A model generated the notes under the pieces. It was not told the origin of the DNA and searched no databases. It saw only the letters and a list, made by a program, of their open reading frames with translations. Below are positions 1 through 7,646 of a stretch of DNA of 35,178 nt, piece by piece. Source of the DNA: Hyphomicrobiales bacterium (GTDB taxonomy: Bacteria; Pseudomonadota; Alphaproteobacteria; Rhizobiales; Xanthobacteraceae). The DNA lies in contig WHTM01000050.1 of the NCBI GenBank assembly GCA_009377755.1, positions 1 through 35,178 of the forward strand. The letters run 5' to 3'. Each line of letters begins with the position of its first letter. Positions within the stretch are counted from its first letter, which is position 1. The position numbers and the translations under genes were made by a program.

Positions 1-43
1 CCCTCCCTCCGTCAACCCACCCCCCGGCGCATTCTCATCCTGA

Positions 44-1018
44 TTGACGCTGACGTCTCACCTTGATTGTCGCGCGGCAATCGTGCCCCTGCTTCACGCA
101 AGCGTCTTCCTGTGCCCCGTGGCGCTGCCGGCGATCATGCCGTGGGCCGTCGGTGCGACGGCCCCGGATGCATGTCTCGCCGCTTTGACGTTGGCGACGC
201 TGCTTTATGCCGTCGGGACGGCATTTCTCATCCTTGCCCTGGTGCAGGATCGCCGCATCCGGATTTACAAGGACGCGGCCTCGACCGATCCGCTGACCGG
301 ACTTTGCAACCGCCGCGCATTCCTCGAATGCGCGCAGCGGCTCATCAGCCAACGTGCCCGCAATCGACAGCCGGTGACGCTCCTGATGTTCGACCTTGAT
401 CACTTCAAGTCGATCAACGACCGTTTCGGCCACGCGGTCGGCGACGACGCGCTGCGGCTGTTCGCCAAGACCGTCAGCGCCAACATGCGCGTTGACGACG
501 TCATCGGGCGGCTGGGCGGCGAGGAGTTCGCGGCCGTCGTGCCAGGCCGTGATGACGTTGCGGGGAGCGTTGCCGAGCGCGTTCGCGGCGCGTTCGAAGC
601 GGCCGGCACCGTGATGTCAGGGCATGCGATGAATGCGACCGTGAGCATTGGCACGGCTTGGACCAAGGACAACGTCGGCATCGACGCAGTCCTGGCCGAG
701 GCCGACGCGGCGCTCTACCGCGCCAAGGCAAACGGACGAAACCGGTTGGAACTGGCCGCTGAACCGGTGCGACATCCAGACTCAGATTGCGATCCTGCCG
801 CCGCCGCGGCGGGTGATGGCGACGATCGCTGGACGTGGCGGGATGCCGGGCTTGAAGTCGGGCCAGCGGGTCGATGGGTTTTCGAAGGTCGCCGCCTCCT
901 TCGCGCCGTTGTCAGCCTCGCCGGGATGTTGGACCGCAACGAACAGGGTCTCGTCATCGGGAGTGAAATGCGGACCGCACAGCTCAGCGCCAGCAGGTAC
1001 CCGATAAAAGTGCCGTGA
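44..1018 (+). CDS. GGDEF diguanylate cyclase, N-terminally incomplete
   Basis: This would make cyclic di-GMP from two GTP at the inner membrane. Residues 13-67 are hydrophobic (about two membrane segments), followed by a GGDEF domain at about 79-238. The domain has the TDPLTGLCNRRAF entry motif, the GGEEF active loop (158-162) and an RVDD inhibitory I-site at 149-152, correctly five residues before the loop. The frame is closed on the left by TGA at 41-43, so the first possible codon is TTG at 44 (GTG at 83 is an alternative); no convincing ribosome site precedes either. The segment RAAIVPLLHAS resembles the last third of a six-helix sensor common in Bradyrhizobium cyclases, so the first helices seem to be missing or out of frame. 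After the domain ends (about position 765) the frame runs on about 250 bases, mostly antisense to the next gene; these last 80 residues look meaningless. Domain call is firm; gene integrity is doubtful. Confidence 0.75.
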   Translation: MTLTSHLDCRAAIVPLLHASVFLCPVALPAIMPWAVGATAPDACLAALTLATLLYAVGTAFLILALVQDRRIRIYKDAASTDPLTGLCNRRAFLECAQRLISQRARNRQPVTLLMFDLDHFKSINDRFGHAVGDDALRLFAKTVSANMRVDDVIGRLGGEEFAAVVPGRDDVAGSVAERVRGAFEAAGTVMSGHAMNATVSIGTAWTKDNVGIDAVLAEADAALYRAKANGRNRLELAAEPVRHPDSDCDPAAAAAGDGDDRWTWRDAGLEVGPAGRWVFEGRRLLRAVVSLAGMLDRNEQGLVIGSEMRTAQLSASRYPIKVP

Positions 1019-2758
1019 CGTCCCACGCAGCGGGCCTTCGGTTTCGACGCCCCAAAGGCCGTCGGCGCGGCCGGTCCGCTTTCCCGAGTTGCCGTCGGTC
1101 GCGATCCATAATCTCCCTTGCCCGTCGACCGCGGCATTGTCCGGCATACCGAACCAGCCGTCGCGACTGGTCTCGGAGGAAAATGTTGCGCCGACCGGTG
1201 CGATCGAGGGGTCGCCGCACTTCACAAGGATCTCCCAGGCAAAACGGTCCGCGGCGTGGTCTCCGGCCGGTGGAATCATCTCGATGATGTGGCCGAAGGC
1301 ATTGTCGGCGCGCGGATTGGCGGCATCGACCTGCTCGGGCTTGCGACGGGAGTTGTTGGTGAGCAGGACGTAGACCTTGTCGGTCTGCGGATTCGCTTCG
1401 ACGTCCTCCGGCCGGTCCATCCTGGTCGCACCGAGGAGGTCGGCGGCACGCCGCGTCTCGATCAGCACGTCGGCCTGGCTGTGAAATCCGTTGGCTGCGG
1501 TGAGCGGGCCTTGACCGTACACCAGCGGCAGCCAGTTGACCGAGCCGTCGGCATTGAAGCGCGCGACCGACAGGATGCCGTTATCGAGGATATTGCGGTT
1601 TGCCGCAGCGTTTGACGGATCGGCGCGGGCGGTGCTGACGAAGCGATAGACATACTCGAACCGCTCGTCGTCGCCCGTGTAGATGACATAGCGACCGTCT
1701 CTGTTGACGAGTCCCTCGGCACCTTCGTGCTTCATCCGGCCGAGAGCGGTGCGCTTCTTCGGCGTCGAGCCTGGGTCGAACGGATCGATCTCAACGATCC
1801 AGCCGAAACGGTTCGCCTCGTGCGGCTCCTTGGCCACATCGAAGCGCTCGTAATATTTGCCCCAGGCGTACCAATTGCCGGCGACACCGTAGCGCTTATG
1901 GGTCCTCGCCTCTGTGTGATCGTCGGCGATCTTGCCCCAGAAGTAGCCGTGAAAATTCTCTTCGCAGGTGAGCCACGTGCCCCAGGGGGTCAGCCCGCCG
2001 GCGCAATTGTTGAGCATGCCGCTGACGCGGCGACCCGTGGGATCGGCGCCGGTCCGCATGCGGTCGTGGCCAGCCGCGGGGCCGGTAATGTCCATCGGCG
2101 TGTCGGCATCGATGCGGCGCGCGTACTTCGAACCGGCGACAACGCGCCACTGTCCGTTCTCGCGCTTCACCTCGATCACGGTGCCGCCGTGCGCCGCCAT
2201 CTCGATGTCGGCCAGGTCCTTGGTGATTCCGGCGAAGGCCACGCTCTTGAGGTCCTGCCGGCCGAGGCCGGGGAACATCAGCTCCTCGCTGGTGTATTCG
2301 TGATTGACGACCAGGAGGCCATGCTGCGACGGGTTCGCGGCACCGGGCATCGGCAGGTAGCCGAGATAGTCGTTGTTGTAGCCGAACTGCAGCTTCTGCG
2401 CGGCGGCGGTCTGGCGCATCGGATCGAAGGCCGGCGCATCGGCGAGCACCGGGTCACCCCAGCGGATCAGCACGTCGGCATCATAGCCGTCCGCGACATG
2501 GTGGTCGGCGTCGACGCCTGCCTCGACCTCCGTAAACCGGAACCGCGAGCTGTCGTTGGCCCGCGCCGGCGCAGCGGCGAGCGCGAGGGGGCTCACGGTC
2601 GCGGCGATCGCGGCGGCGCCCAGAGCTCCGCGCAGGACGTCGCGGCGGTCGAAGCGGGCGGCGATGATATCGCCGATAGTGGTATTGGCGCTGTCGTTGC
2701 GGCCTACGTCGTCGGAGGTCTCGTAGGCTTGTGCGCGGGTGAGCGCAACCGTGGTCAT
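782..2758 (-). CDS. PhoX/DUF839 family exported protein (putative alkaline phosphatase)
   Basis: This 658-residue protein belongs to the DUF839/PhoX family, whose studied members are calcium/iron-dependent periplasmic phosphatases that release phosphate from phosphomonoesters. A Tat signal is visible: DRRDVLRG at residues 37-44, a hydrophobic stretch and an ARA cleavage site near 67. Family landmarks are NHEYTSEE, the NCAGGLTPWGTWLTCEEN block, GDDERFEYVYRF and GRLWIATDGNSG. Length is normal for the long PhoX type. The ATG is preceded by GGAGG eight bases upstream. Its 3' end overlaps the diguanylate cyclase frame by 237 bases, tail-to-tail. The next gene upstream on the same strand is a LuxR-type regulator, 136 bases away. 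I saw no clear Pho box in the short upstream gap. Family is confident; the actual substrate is inference. Confidence 0.88.
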   Translation of the reverse strand: MTTVALTRAQAYETSDDVGRNDSANTTIGDIIAARFDRRDVLRGALGAAAIAATVSPLALAAAPARANDSSRFRFTEVEAGVDADHHVADGYDADVLIRWGDPVLADAPAFDPMRQTAAAQKLQFGYNNDYLGYLPMPGAANPSQHGLLVVNHEYTSEELMFPGLGRQDLKSVAFAGITKDLADIEMAAHGGTVIEVKRENGQWRVVAGSKYARRIDADTPMDITGPAAGHDRMRTGADPTGRRVSGMLNNCAGGLTPWGTWLTCEENFHGYFWGKIADDHTEARTHKRYGVAGNWYAWGKYYERFDVAKEPHEANRFGWIVEIDPFDPGSTPKKRTALGRMKHEGAEGLVNRDGRYVIYTGDDERFEYVYRFVSTARADPSNAAANRNILDNGILSVARFNADGSVNWLPLVYGQGPLTAANGFHSQADVLIETRRAADLLGATRMDRPEDVEANPQTDKVYVLLTNNSRRKPEQVDAANPRADNAFGHIIEMIPPAGDHAADRFAWEILVKCGDPSIAPVGATFSSETSRDGWFGMPDNAAVDGQGRLWIATDGNSGKRTGRADGLWGVETEGPLRGTSRHFYRVPAGAELCGPHFTPDDETLFVAVQHPGEADNGAKEAATFENPSTRWPDFKPGIPPRPAIVAITRRGGGRIAI

Positions 2759-2894
2759 GGCAATGCCTCCGCTGTCGAGAATGGTTCCAGATTCGTTAGA
2801 ACCGATCGATGACAGGCAAATGACCTTTTCCGGCGAGGCTGAGCGAGGCGGTTCTATGTCCTCAAGCAGAACTCAGATGTCGCGGGCGCCTCGA

Positions 2895-4037
2895 TCAAAG
2901 TCTTGGTCGCCTTCCTCGAGCATCCGCCAGAAGACGCACGAGTTCGGCCTGGCGGTGAACGCCGGTCTTCTCAAAGACGCGCTGGAGATGAATCCGGAGT
3001 GTCCCGGGTGTGATTGCCAAACGCGCCGCAGCCGCGTCGCGCCCATCACCTTTACTGATTTCGAGCGCGACTTCGGTCTCGGCGGGTGTCAGTCGGAACT
3101 CTTCCTGCAAATGTGCCTTGTAGGTTTGCCTTTCCAGCTCTGGATCGTTGACAATCAGAATTGCCACAGGACGGAGGAAACCCAACCACGCGTCGCGGTC
3201 CTGCCATCTCGTAGCCCGGAATGGCGCGACCAGGATGTGCAACGGCAAGCGCTCGCCACGTCTGACGTCGACCGATCCGCCCTTAGTCAACCGTCGATCG
3301 GCGCACCCTGCAATCATCCGCCTAAGCACCGTGGAGGCATCCGAATCGAGCGCAGTGAGTTCCGACCTATCGACGAGAAGGCCGTCGCGCGCGCGTATCA
3401 GATCGGCCGCCGTATCGTTTGCATAGACAACTCTCGCCGTCGCATCGACGAAGATGACCCCCCTATCGGGCCGGTTCAGGCCAACGAGCGCCGACTCCTG
3501 CTCAAGCTTGAAATGCCGCAGTCGATGGTGGAGCTCGGCGGCACGCACGAGATGCGGGGCGATAAGGCCGAACAGTTTTGCGTTCTCGACCTCGAACTCG
3601 CCGGGTCCCGATGATCCATGGACGAAGCAGAATCCCCATTCATGCGGCCCAACCCGCCACTTGGTGCCAATACCAAAGAGGCTCAGGCCCTGCGGCCGCC
3701 ACCACTCATTGTAGAAATCGGTGCGGAAGAACTCATCGGGCACCAACTGGTGCGCATCGAGGACTTGGCCGGCGGGCGCACCGAGCAGACGCTGGCCAAA
3801 TGTGCTGCTGCTCGCCTCGAACTCGCGGCGCAGCCATTCATCGCGCATGCTCCGCACATAGTCGGGGTCATGGCGCGGAGCGATCAGGGCGGCGGAGTGT
3901 GTTCGGGGGTCGCTGTCGAACATGCAGACTTCGGCGCCGCCGACCGCATCGGTCAGGCGGATCAGCACTTCGGGCCACAGCGCAGCGTCGAACGCCGCGT
4001 CATAGATGTGCCCGATCAGCTCGAGCGCATCGGTCAT
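2895..4037 (-). CDS. LuxR-type (FixJ/NarL-like HTH) transcriptional regulator
   Basis: This is a 380-residue regulator. The last ~65 residues form a LuxR-type helix-turn-helix (FRLTPAETEVALEISKG ... ITPGTLRIHLQRVFEKTGV), where the usual 'LT.rE.evL..l..G.s..eIA..L..s..TVk.hl..i..K' pattern is recognisable. About 310 residues upstream look like a PAS/GAF-like sensory region (for example RGVIFVDATARVVYANDTAADLI, a typical PAS strand-helix pattern near residue 200). No receiver domain with a phospho-Asp is evident and there is no membrane segment, so it probably binds a small ligand in the cytoplasm. It lies upstream of the PhoX-like gene on the same strand and divergently from the exported-protein cluster at 4382, so either could be its target. 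The ATG at 4037 is preceded only by a weak CAGG site. Target and ligand are unknown. Confidence 0.85.
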   Translation of the reverse strand: MTDALELIGHIYDAAFDAALWPEVLIRLTDAVGGAEVCMFDSDPRTHSAALIAPRHDPDYVRSMRDEWLRREFEASSSTFGQRLLGAPAGQVLDAHQLVPDEFFRTDFYNEWWRPQGLSLFGIGTKWRVGPHEWGFCFVHGSSGPGEFEVENAKLFGLIAPHLVRAAELHHRLRHFKLEQESALVGLNRPDRGVIFVDATARVVYANDTAADLIRARDGLLVDRSELTALDSDASTVLRRMIAGCADRRLTKGGSVDVRRGERLPLHILVAPFRATRWQDRDAWLGFLRPVAILIVNDPELERQTYKAHLQEEFRLTPAETEVALEISKGDGRDAAAARLAITPGTLRIHLQRVFEKTGVHRQAELVRLLADARGRRPRL

Positions 4038-4381
4038 GTTTGTGAACCTGGATACTCAGGAAGCATATGACGTTCGTCAGATGCGTCAAGTTTCGCTCGT
4101 CATTAGCCTGAGCAATGGGACACGAACGTCGGCGGTCAGGCCGCGATCCAAACTTGGGAGAGCGACGATGCGGGCAGCGGCTGACGGGCAGGTCGAGCCG
4201 AAAAGCCGGTTCGAAGCGCGTCACGGGCATGCCATCGCTGCGAGCCCCGTTCGCACCGCGGCCAAGCGTCGGCTCGATCACAGGGATGGAGCGAGCGAAA
4301 ACGAAACAGTCCGGATGCGCTTCCAGAGCCCCCGGCAATTCATCGGCCTCGATCAGGAGCGCCGTTTCATTGGAGGATGTC
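4038..4381. promoter_or_regulatory. 344-base divergent intergenic region
   Basis: This lies between the LuxR-type regulator (minus) and the exported-protein gene at 4382 (plus). It must hold promoters for both. I see ATGACG at 4067-4072 and its inverted copy CGTCAT at 4098-4103, with further CGTC repeats between them, close to the regulator's start; this could be an operator but is weak evidence. A GGAGG ribosome site for the plus-strand gene sits at 4372-4376. Plus-strand translation is rich in Arg and Ser and not protein-like. A minus-strand frame from 4383 reads like protein for about 60 residues but has no ribosome site. No other gene is supported. Confidence 0.4.
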
Positions 4382-4891
4382 ATGTCTGCACTGCACGAAG
4401 CTCATCGAAAGTTGCCGCCCTGTGGCGGCGCCGTTCTAGCAGCAGCGCTGATGCTGGTTCCGTTATGGCCTGTCGGCGCGGTGGCCCAGGGCGTTCAAGG
4501 TTCATGTGTCGTCAATCGGGCGACGTTCAGAGCCCAGACAAGTGGAGGAGGATCGACAAACTCAACGACCTTCGTCAACATCCCCCAGACTGCACTGGAC
4601 GTCACCGTAGGCGGGGCCAACCCAACCTGCGCCATCGTCGTCTTCACGGCTCAGACGCAAACCACTGCCGACGAAAACATGGTGGTTCGCGCGCGGATTC
4701 CCGGCATCGGGATCGGCGTACCGGCGGAGTTCGCCTTGGGTACGGGCACAGGCGCCACAGAATCACGTCCGGCGCAGTTCGTGTTCGAGAACGTGCCTCC
4801 GGGAACCTACACCGTGCGGATGCAATACCGCAGTGTCCCCGGGACCACTGTTACCATTACCCGGCCCACTGTGGTGGTCCATCACAGGTAG
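4382..4891 (+). CDS. Exported protein of unknown function
   Basis: I do not recognise a family. The 169-residue product starts with a Sec signal peptide (charged start with HRK, hydrophobic AVLAAALMLVPLWPVGA, probable cleavage after AVAQ near residue 37). The mature part is rich in Thr, Val, Gly and Pro, suggesting a beta-sandwich fold (for example FVFENVPPGTYTVRMQYRS, a pattern seen in carboxypeptidase-regulatory or CnaB-like strands). Two cysteines in the mature part could form a disulfide. The frame stays open upstream to 4115, but ATG 4382 is chosen because GGAGG lies five bases before it and the signal peptide starts there. It is the first of a plus-strand run of small, mostly exported proteins, and could be controlled by the divergent LuxR-type gene. 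Role unknown; likely periplasmic or secreted. Confidence 0.7.
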   Translation: MSALHEAHRKLPPCGGAVLAAALMLVPLWPVGAVAQGVQGSCVVNRATFRAQTSGGGSTNSTTFVNIPQTALDVTVGGANPTCAIVVFTAQTQTTADENMVVRARIPGIGIGVPAEFALGTGTGATESRPAQFVFENVPPGTYTVRMQYRSVPGTTVTITRPTVVVHHR

Positions 4892-5050
4892 GTGGCTGCG
4901 ATCTGCGCGGAGAGGCTGCCGTCTTCGGTGCTTTGGAGGAAGCAATCTGGGAAATCCCGATTCCAGGAATTCAGCGAGCGGGATCAAGTTCCGCTCGTCT
5001 CCATCGAGAAGTAGCTGTGTAGCCGCGAGGCAAGAGGAGGTGCGCGAGCG

Positions 5051-5494
5051 ATGCACTACTACAAGAGCGAAAAGGAAGCTGCCTACTTCGCACTCAAAAT
5101 GCTGGAATCCAAGCTTCCCGCCATCCCGAAGAGCGCTGTCGATTCTCCCGAGTGGGGGACTACGATCTTTCGCTGGAAAGACGTCGAGGGAGGGTACAAA
5201 TACGCCTTTCAAGAGCCGTATCAAGCTATGGCCAAGGATGGTCTTTGGGAGCCCCTTGGGCGCATTCCTTCGTTCCCGGAGGTGGAGGTGCGGGCCTATG
5301 CTCACACTCACCCCAACAACACTTACTTCAGCAATATCGATCTTGAAACCGCCAGAGGCGAGCGAGGTTTGGTCAAGGAGAAAACCGTAATGTACATGGT
5401 GAACAAGACCGGAGCGTATTGGTACGACGGACGAACCGAAGAGCTCCAGCCCGCTGGGAGACACGGACTGATGTGGGGCGAATTTCCAAAGTAG
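5051..5494 (+). CDS. Small stand-alone JAB/DUF4329-like protein
   Basis: This 147-residue protein carries AYAHTHPNNTYFSNIDLETA near residues 83-102. The HTHP...SxxD pattern is that of JAB/JAMM-fold zinc peptidases and of the related DUF4329 domain, usually found as the C-terminal tip of RHS or other polymorphic toxins. Spacing between the second His and the Ser is six residues, one less than in the classic JAMM motif. A glutamate upstream (PEVEVRAYAH) may complete the site. There is no signal peptide and no attached carrier domain, so this is a free domain of normal length. A strong GAGGAGG site lies ten bases before the ATG. It sits between genes for exported proteins, with 159 bases upstream and 116 downstream. 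It could be a peptidase, an orphaned toxin tip or a structural relic. Family call is moderately sure; function is not known. Confidence 0.6.
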   Translation: MHYYKSEKEAAYFALKMLESKLPAIPKSAVDSPEWGTTIFRWKDVEGGYKYAFQEPYQAMAKDGLWEPLGRIPSFPEVEVRAYAHTHPNNTYFSNIDLETARGERGLVKEKTVMYMVNKTGAYWYDGRTEELQPAGRHGLMWGEFPK

Positions 5495-5610
5495 AGCTTG
5501 CGGCCTCATGGATCGGCACCCGGGTGAGTGCCCCGGGAGGTTTGACGGAGTGCGATGAACCGAGATCCGGCAACCCGACACGACATCTGATCGAACTTTG
5601 GAGAGAAACG

Positions 5611-6126
5611 ATGCAATCGACATCAGGGCTGACCCGCAGGCATCTTCTCGGCGGCATGGGCGGCATGACGGCGGCGACAGTGGCGGGTGTCGACGCCAAT
5701 GCGGTGGAGCCGCAAGCACTTGGCCCTGCGACGTTTCTGGCGTTGGCTGCCAGCGACTTCCAGCCCGCCGGCAGCGCCACCTACCAACTCGTCTCACCCG
5801 GCGGAGTGCGCGTGACCGCAGGGTCGGTCGCCTTCAGCACCGGCTTACGCCTGCCCGTGGGGAGCCGCATCCTCGCGGTTTGGGTCTACTGCAATCCCAA
5901 CGGCAATCCCGGCTTTGTGAGCCTTACCCGTTATCGGCCGCTCGACCCGACGTTTGCGCAACTGGCCGCCGCCACCTCCACCGATGGGACGGTGTCCGAA
6001 GCCGTCAAGCTCACGCTCAATCACGACGTGGCAGGGACCTGGAACTATCGCATCACTTTCCCTCTGTCCGCTTCCACCGGCCGCATCCTGTACGGAGCCA
6101 GGGTCAAATACCGGCCTCCTGCATAG
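5611..6126 (+). CDS. Tat-exported protein of unknown function
   Basis: The 171-residue product begins MQSTSGLTRRHLLGGMGG, a textbook twin-arginine signal (TRRHLLGG) followed by a hydrophobic Ala/Thr/Val stretch and probable cleavage after DANA near residue 32. The mature region is predicted to be beta-rich (strands around SATYQLVSPGGVRVTAGSVAF, ILAVWVYCNPNGN, WNYRITFPLS, ILYGARVKYRPP). No cofactor motif explains the Tat route, and I do not recognise a family. Start choice: the frame is open back to 5419, but GGAGAG just upstream of ATG 5611 and the signal peptide fix the start. It follows the JAB-like gene by 116 bases and precedes the next exported protein by 55 bases, so the last three genes of the run are probably one transcript. 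Its mature domain has a style similar to the protein at 4382, but homology is not established. Confidence 0.7.
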   Translation: MQSTSGLTRRHLLGGMGGMTAATVAGVDANAVEPQALGPATFLALAASDFQPAGSATYQLVSPGGVRVTAGSVAFSTGLRLPVGSRILAVWVYCNPNGNPGFVSLTRYRPLDPTFAQLAAATSTDGTVSEAVKLTLNHDVAGTWNYRITFPLSASTGRILYGARVKYRPPA

Positions 6127-6181
6127 GGGGCCGGAGCGGCGTAGCAGCTCAGACGACACTCATTCGAGAGGAGACTCTGCC

Positions 6182-6694
6182 ATGGAAGTCTTGAAGAGCA
6201 TGCTGCTTGCCGCGCCCCTCTGCGTCGCCTGGGCAGGCGGGGCGCAGGACAGGGCCTCCGCGCAAACCCGCGCGCCGGAGACCCGATTGTGGATCATCGG
6301 GTCGCCAGCGCCCGTGCAGAGCCGCGCCCAGATGGCGGTTTTCCTACTTAAGACTTTGGAGGGCTCGGGCTATTTTCACGAGATCAAGCTCCGCAAGGTT
6401 GCGGCCGACCGGCGGATCGAGGTGACCAGCGTGTCGTGCTCCATCGGCGTGACGTCGCCGGGGGTGATCGCTAATGTCCGCCTGCGGAACGAGCTCGCCA
6501 GGGGCGGGAGCGCGTACGACTACTTCGCCCCGACCCGAACGGCCAGCGATGCTGGCGTTACGGAGTTCATCCTGAATGCTCAGACCTTCTTCTTCGGCAA
6601 CGCGGGAGACACGCTTTACGTCGATGCGACGGGAACGGACAGCCTGCGTTGGCTGTCCTGCAAGGTAGCGGGAGAGCTTGTGACATTGCAGTAG
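6182..6694 (+). CDS. Exported protein with one SLH-like motif
   Basis: This 170-residue protein has a Sec signal peptide (MEVLKSMLLAAPLCVAWAGGA, cleavage near residue 21-28). The segment PVQSRAQMAVFLLKTLEGSGY at about residues 42-62 resembles the core of an S-layer homology motif ('tRaqmAvFLlka..G'), found in many envelope-associated proteins; only one copy is present, so anchoring by SLH is doubtful. The remainder (SCSIGVTSPGVIANVRL ... FFFGNAGDTLYVDATG) looks like a beta-sandwich and has two cysteines that may pair. The frame is open upstream, but GAGAGGAG at 6166-6173 supports ATG 6182. It lies 55 bases after the Tat-exported gene and 32 before the beta-helix gene. Function unknown; envelope or secreted location is inferred. 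Confidence 0.68.
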   Translation: MEVLKSMLLAAPLCVAWAGGAQDRASAQTRAPETRLWIIGSPAPVQSRAQMAVFLLKTLEGSGYFHEIKLRKVAADRRIEVTSVSCSIGVTSPGVIANVRLRNELARGGSAYDYFAPTRTASDAGVTEFILNAQTFFFGNAGDTLYVDATGTDSLRWLSCKVAGELVTLQ

Positions 6695-6726
6695 GCGCCG
6701 CCGCCACGCACAAAGGAGGGCAAATC

Positions 6727-7521
6727 ATGCCCAAGCTTAGACTCACCTGCGCCGGGCTCGGCGCTCTCTTCGTCCTGTGCCTGCAGGTCGTGCCGGCCGT
6801 GGCGCAGCAGCGATTTAGCTATGTCTCGCTATCTGGCACCGACGTCAATAGCTGCTCTAGCCCGGCGGTTCCTTGCACCTTTCAGCGGGCGCACGACAGG
6901 ACGCTTCCTGGCGGCACCGTCTTCGTCGTCGATTCCGGTGCGGGCGCCTCCAACCAACTCACAATCACCAAGTCGATCAGCATCGTTGCGGTGGGCGTGA
7001 CGCAATACCTTGCCGACGGTGGCAACAGCCCCATCATCATCGATGCCGGGCCGAACGACGTGGTGTTGCTTGACGGTGTGCGCGTTAAGAGCTTCCCGGG
7101 CTACTCGCCGAGTGCCTACGGCGGAATCCGCTTCATCGGCGGCGGGCAGCTGCATGTGCGCAATTGTGTTGTGGAGGGCTTCGGCCGCGGCGCCGGCATT
7201 CATATCGTAGGGCCCGGGCCGAGCCGCATCGAGATTTCCGATTGTGTGCTTTCCAACAATCGCGATGGCCTCTGGGTGCAGCCGGCAGGAAGTCCCGACA
7301 TCATCGTGCTTGTCGACCGCGTCACCCTGTCGGGCAACAAGCGAGACGGTATCAGGGCGCAAAACCAGAAGGCGCGAGTGCGGATCAACGCGTCGACGAT
7401 TACCAACAACGGGACAGGCCTCAACGCGCTGAACGGCGGCAGCCTGATCTCCCACGGCAACAACGTCATCCGCGACAACGACTCGAACGGCGCGCCGACG
7501 GCGACGCAGCCTCTGAGGTAG
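6727..7521 (+). CDS. Exported right-handed beta-helix protein
   Basis: The 264-residue product has a Sec signal peptide (MPKLRLTCAGLGALFVLCLQVVPAVAQQ, cleavage after AVA near residue 26). It is followed by a pectate-lyase-like parallel beta-helix: repeated short strands such as GGQLHVRNCVVEGFGRGAGIHI, SRIEISDCVLSNNRDGLWV, VLVDRVTLSGNKRDGIRAQ and RVRINASTITNNGTGLNAL, with the 'N..G' turns typical of the fold. The N-terminal YVSLSGTDVNSCSSPAVPCTFQ is the usual entry sequence of a family common in Bradyrhizobium. No catalytic set for pectate lyase or polygalacturonase is evident, so a sugar-binding or structural role is as likely as an enzyme. AAGGAGGG at 6713-6720 sets the start at ATG 6727, although the frame is open back to 6649. 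Last gene of the exported-protein run. Confidence 0.82.
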   Translation: MPKLRLTCAGLGALFVLCLQVVPAVAQQRFSYVSLSGTDVNSCSSPAVPCTFQRAHDRTLPGGTVFVVDSGAGASNQLTITKSISIVAVGVTQYLADGGNSPIIIDAGPNDVVLLDGVRVKSFPGYSPSAYGGIRFIGGGQLHVRNCVVEGFGRGAGIHIVGPGPSRIEISDCVLSNNRDGLWVQPAGSPDIIVLVDRVTLSGNKRDGIRAQNQKARVRINASTITNNGTGLNALNGGSLISHGNNVIRDNDSNGAPTATQPLR

Positions 7522-7646
7522 GGGCGCTTCCGTGACGCGGGTCAACGTCCGCGGCCGGGGTGCGGCGTCAAGGGCCGCATCGCTGCCGGTCAGATCGACC
7601 GGGTCGGGGCAGGGGAGCGAGCAAAGAGTACAGCGCGGTTGCAGGA

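Noticed and set aside
1727-2812. Long plus-strand open frame of 361 codons opposite the PhoX-like gene
   Set aside because: It is the antisense of a well-supported gene, has Val/Gly/Arg-heavy composition and no recognisable domain.
2759-2894. Possible Pho box upstream of the PhoX-like gene
   Set aside because: I could not find tandem repeats matching the Pho box consensus in this short gap.
4000-4383. Minus-strand frame starting at 4383 that reads like protein for about 60 residues (TALLIEADELPGALEAHPD)
   Set aside because: No ribosome site, no family I can confirm, and it degenerates into Arg/Ser-rich sequence before overlapping the regulator gene. A broken gene remnant remains possible.
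5519-5537. CCCGGG...CCCGGG hairpin after the JAB-like gene as a terminator
   Set aside because: The arms are self-complementary GC palindromes common by chance here, and no T-run follows.
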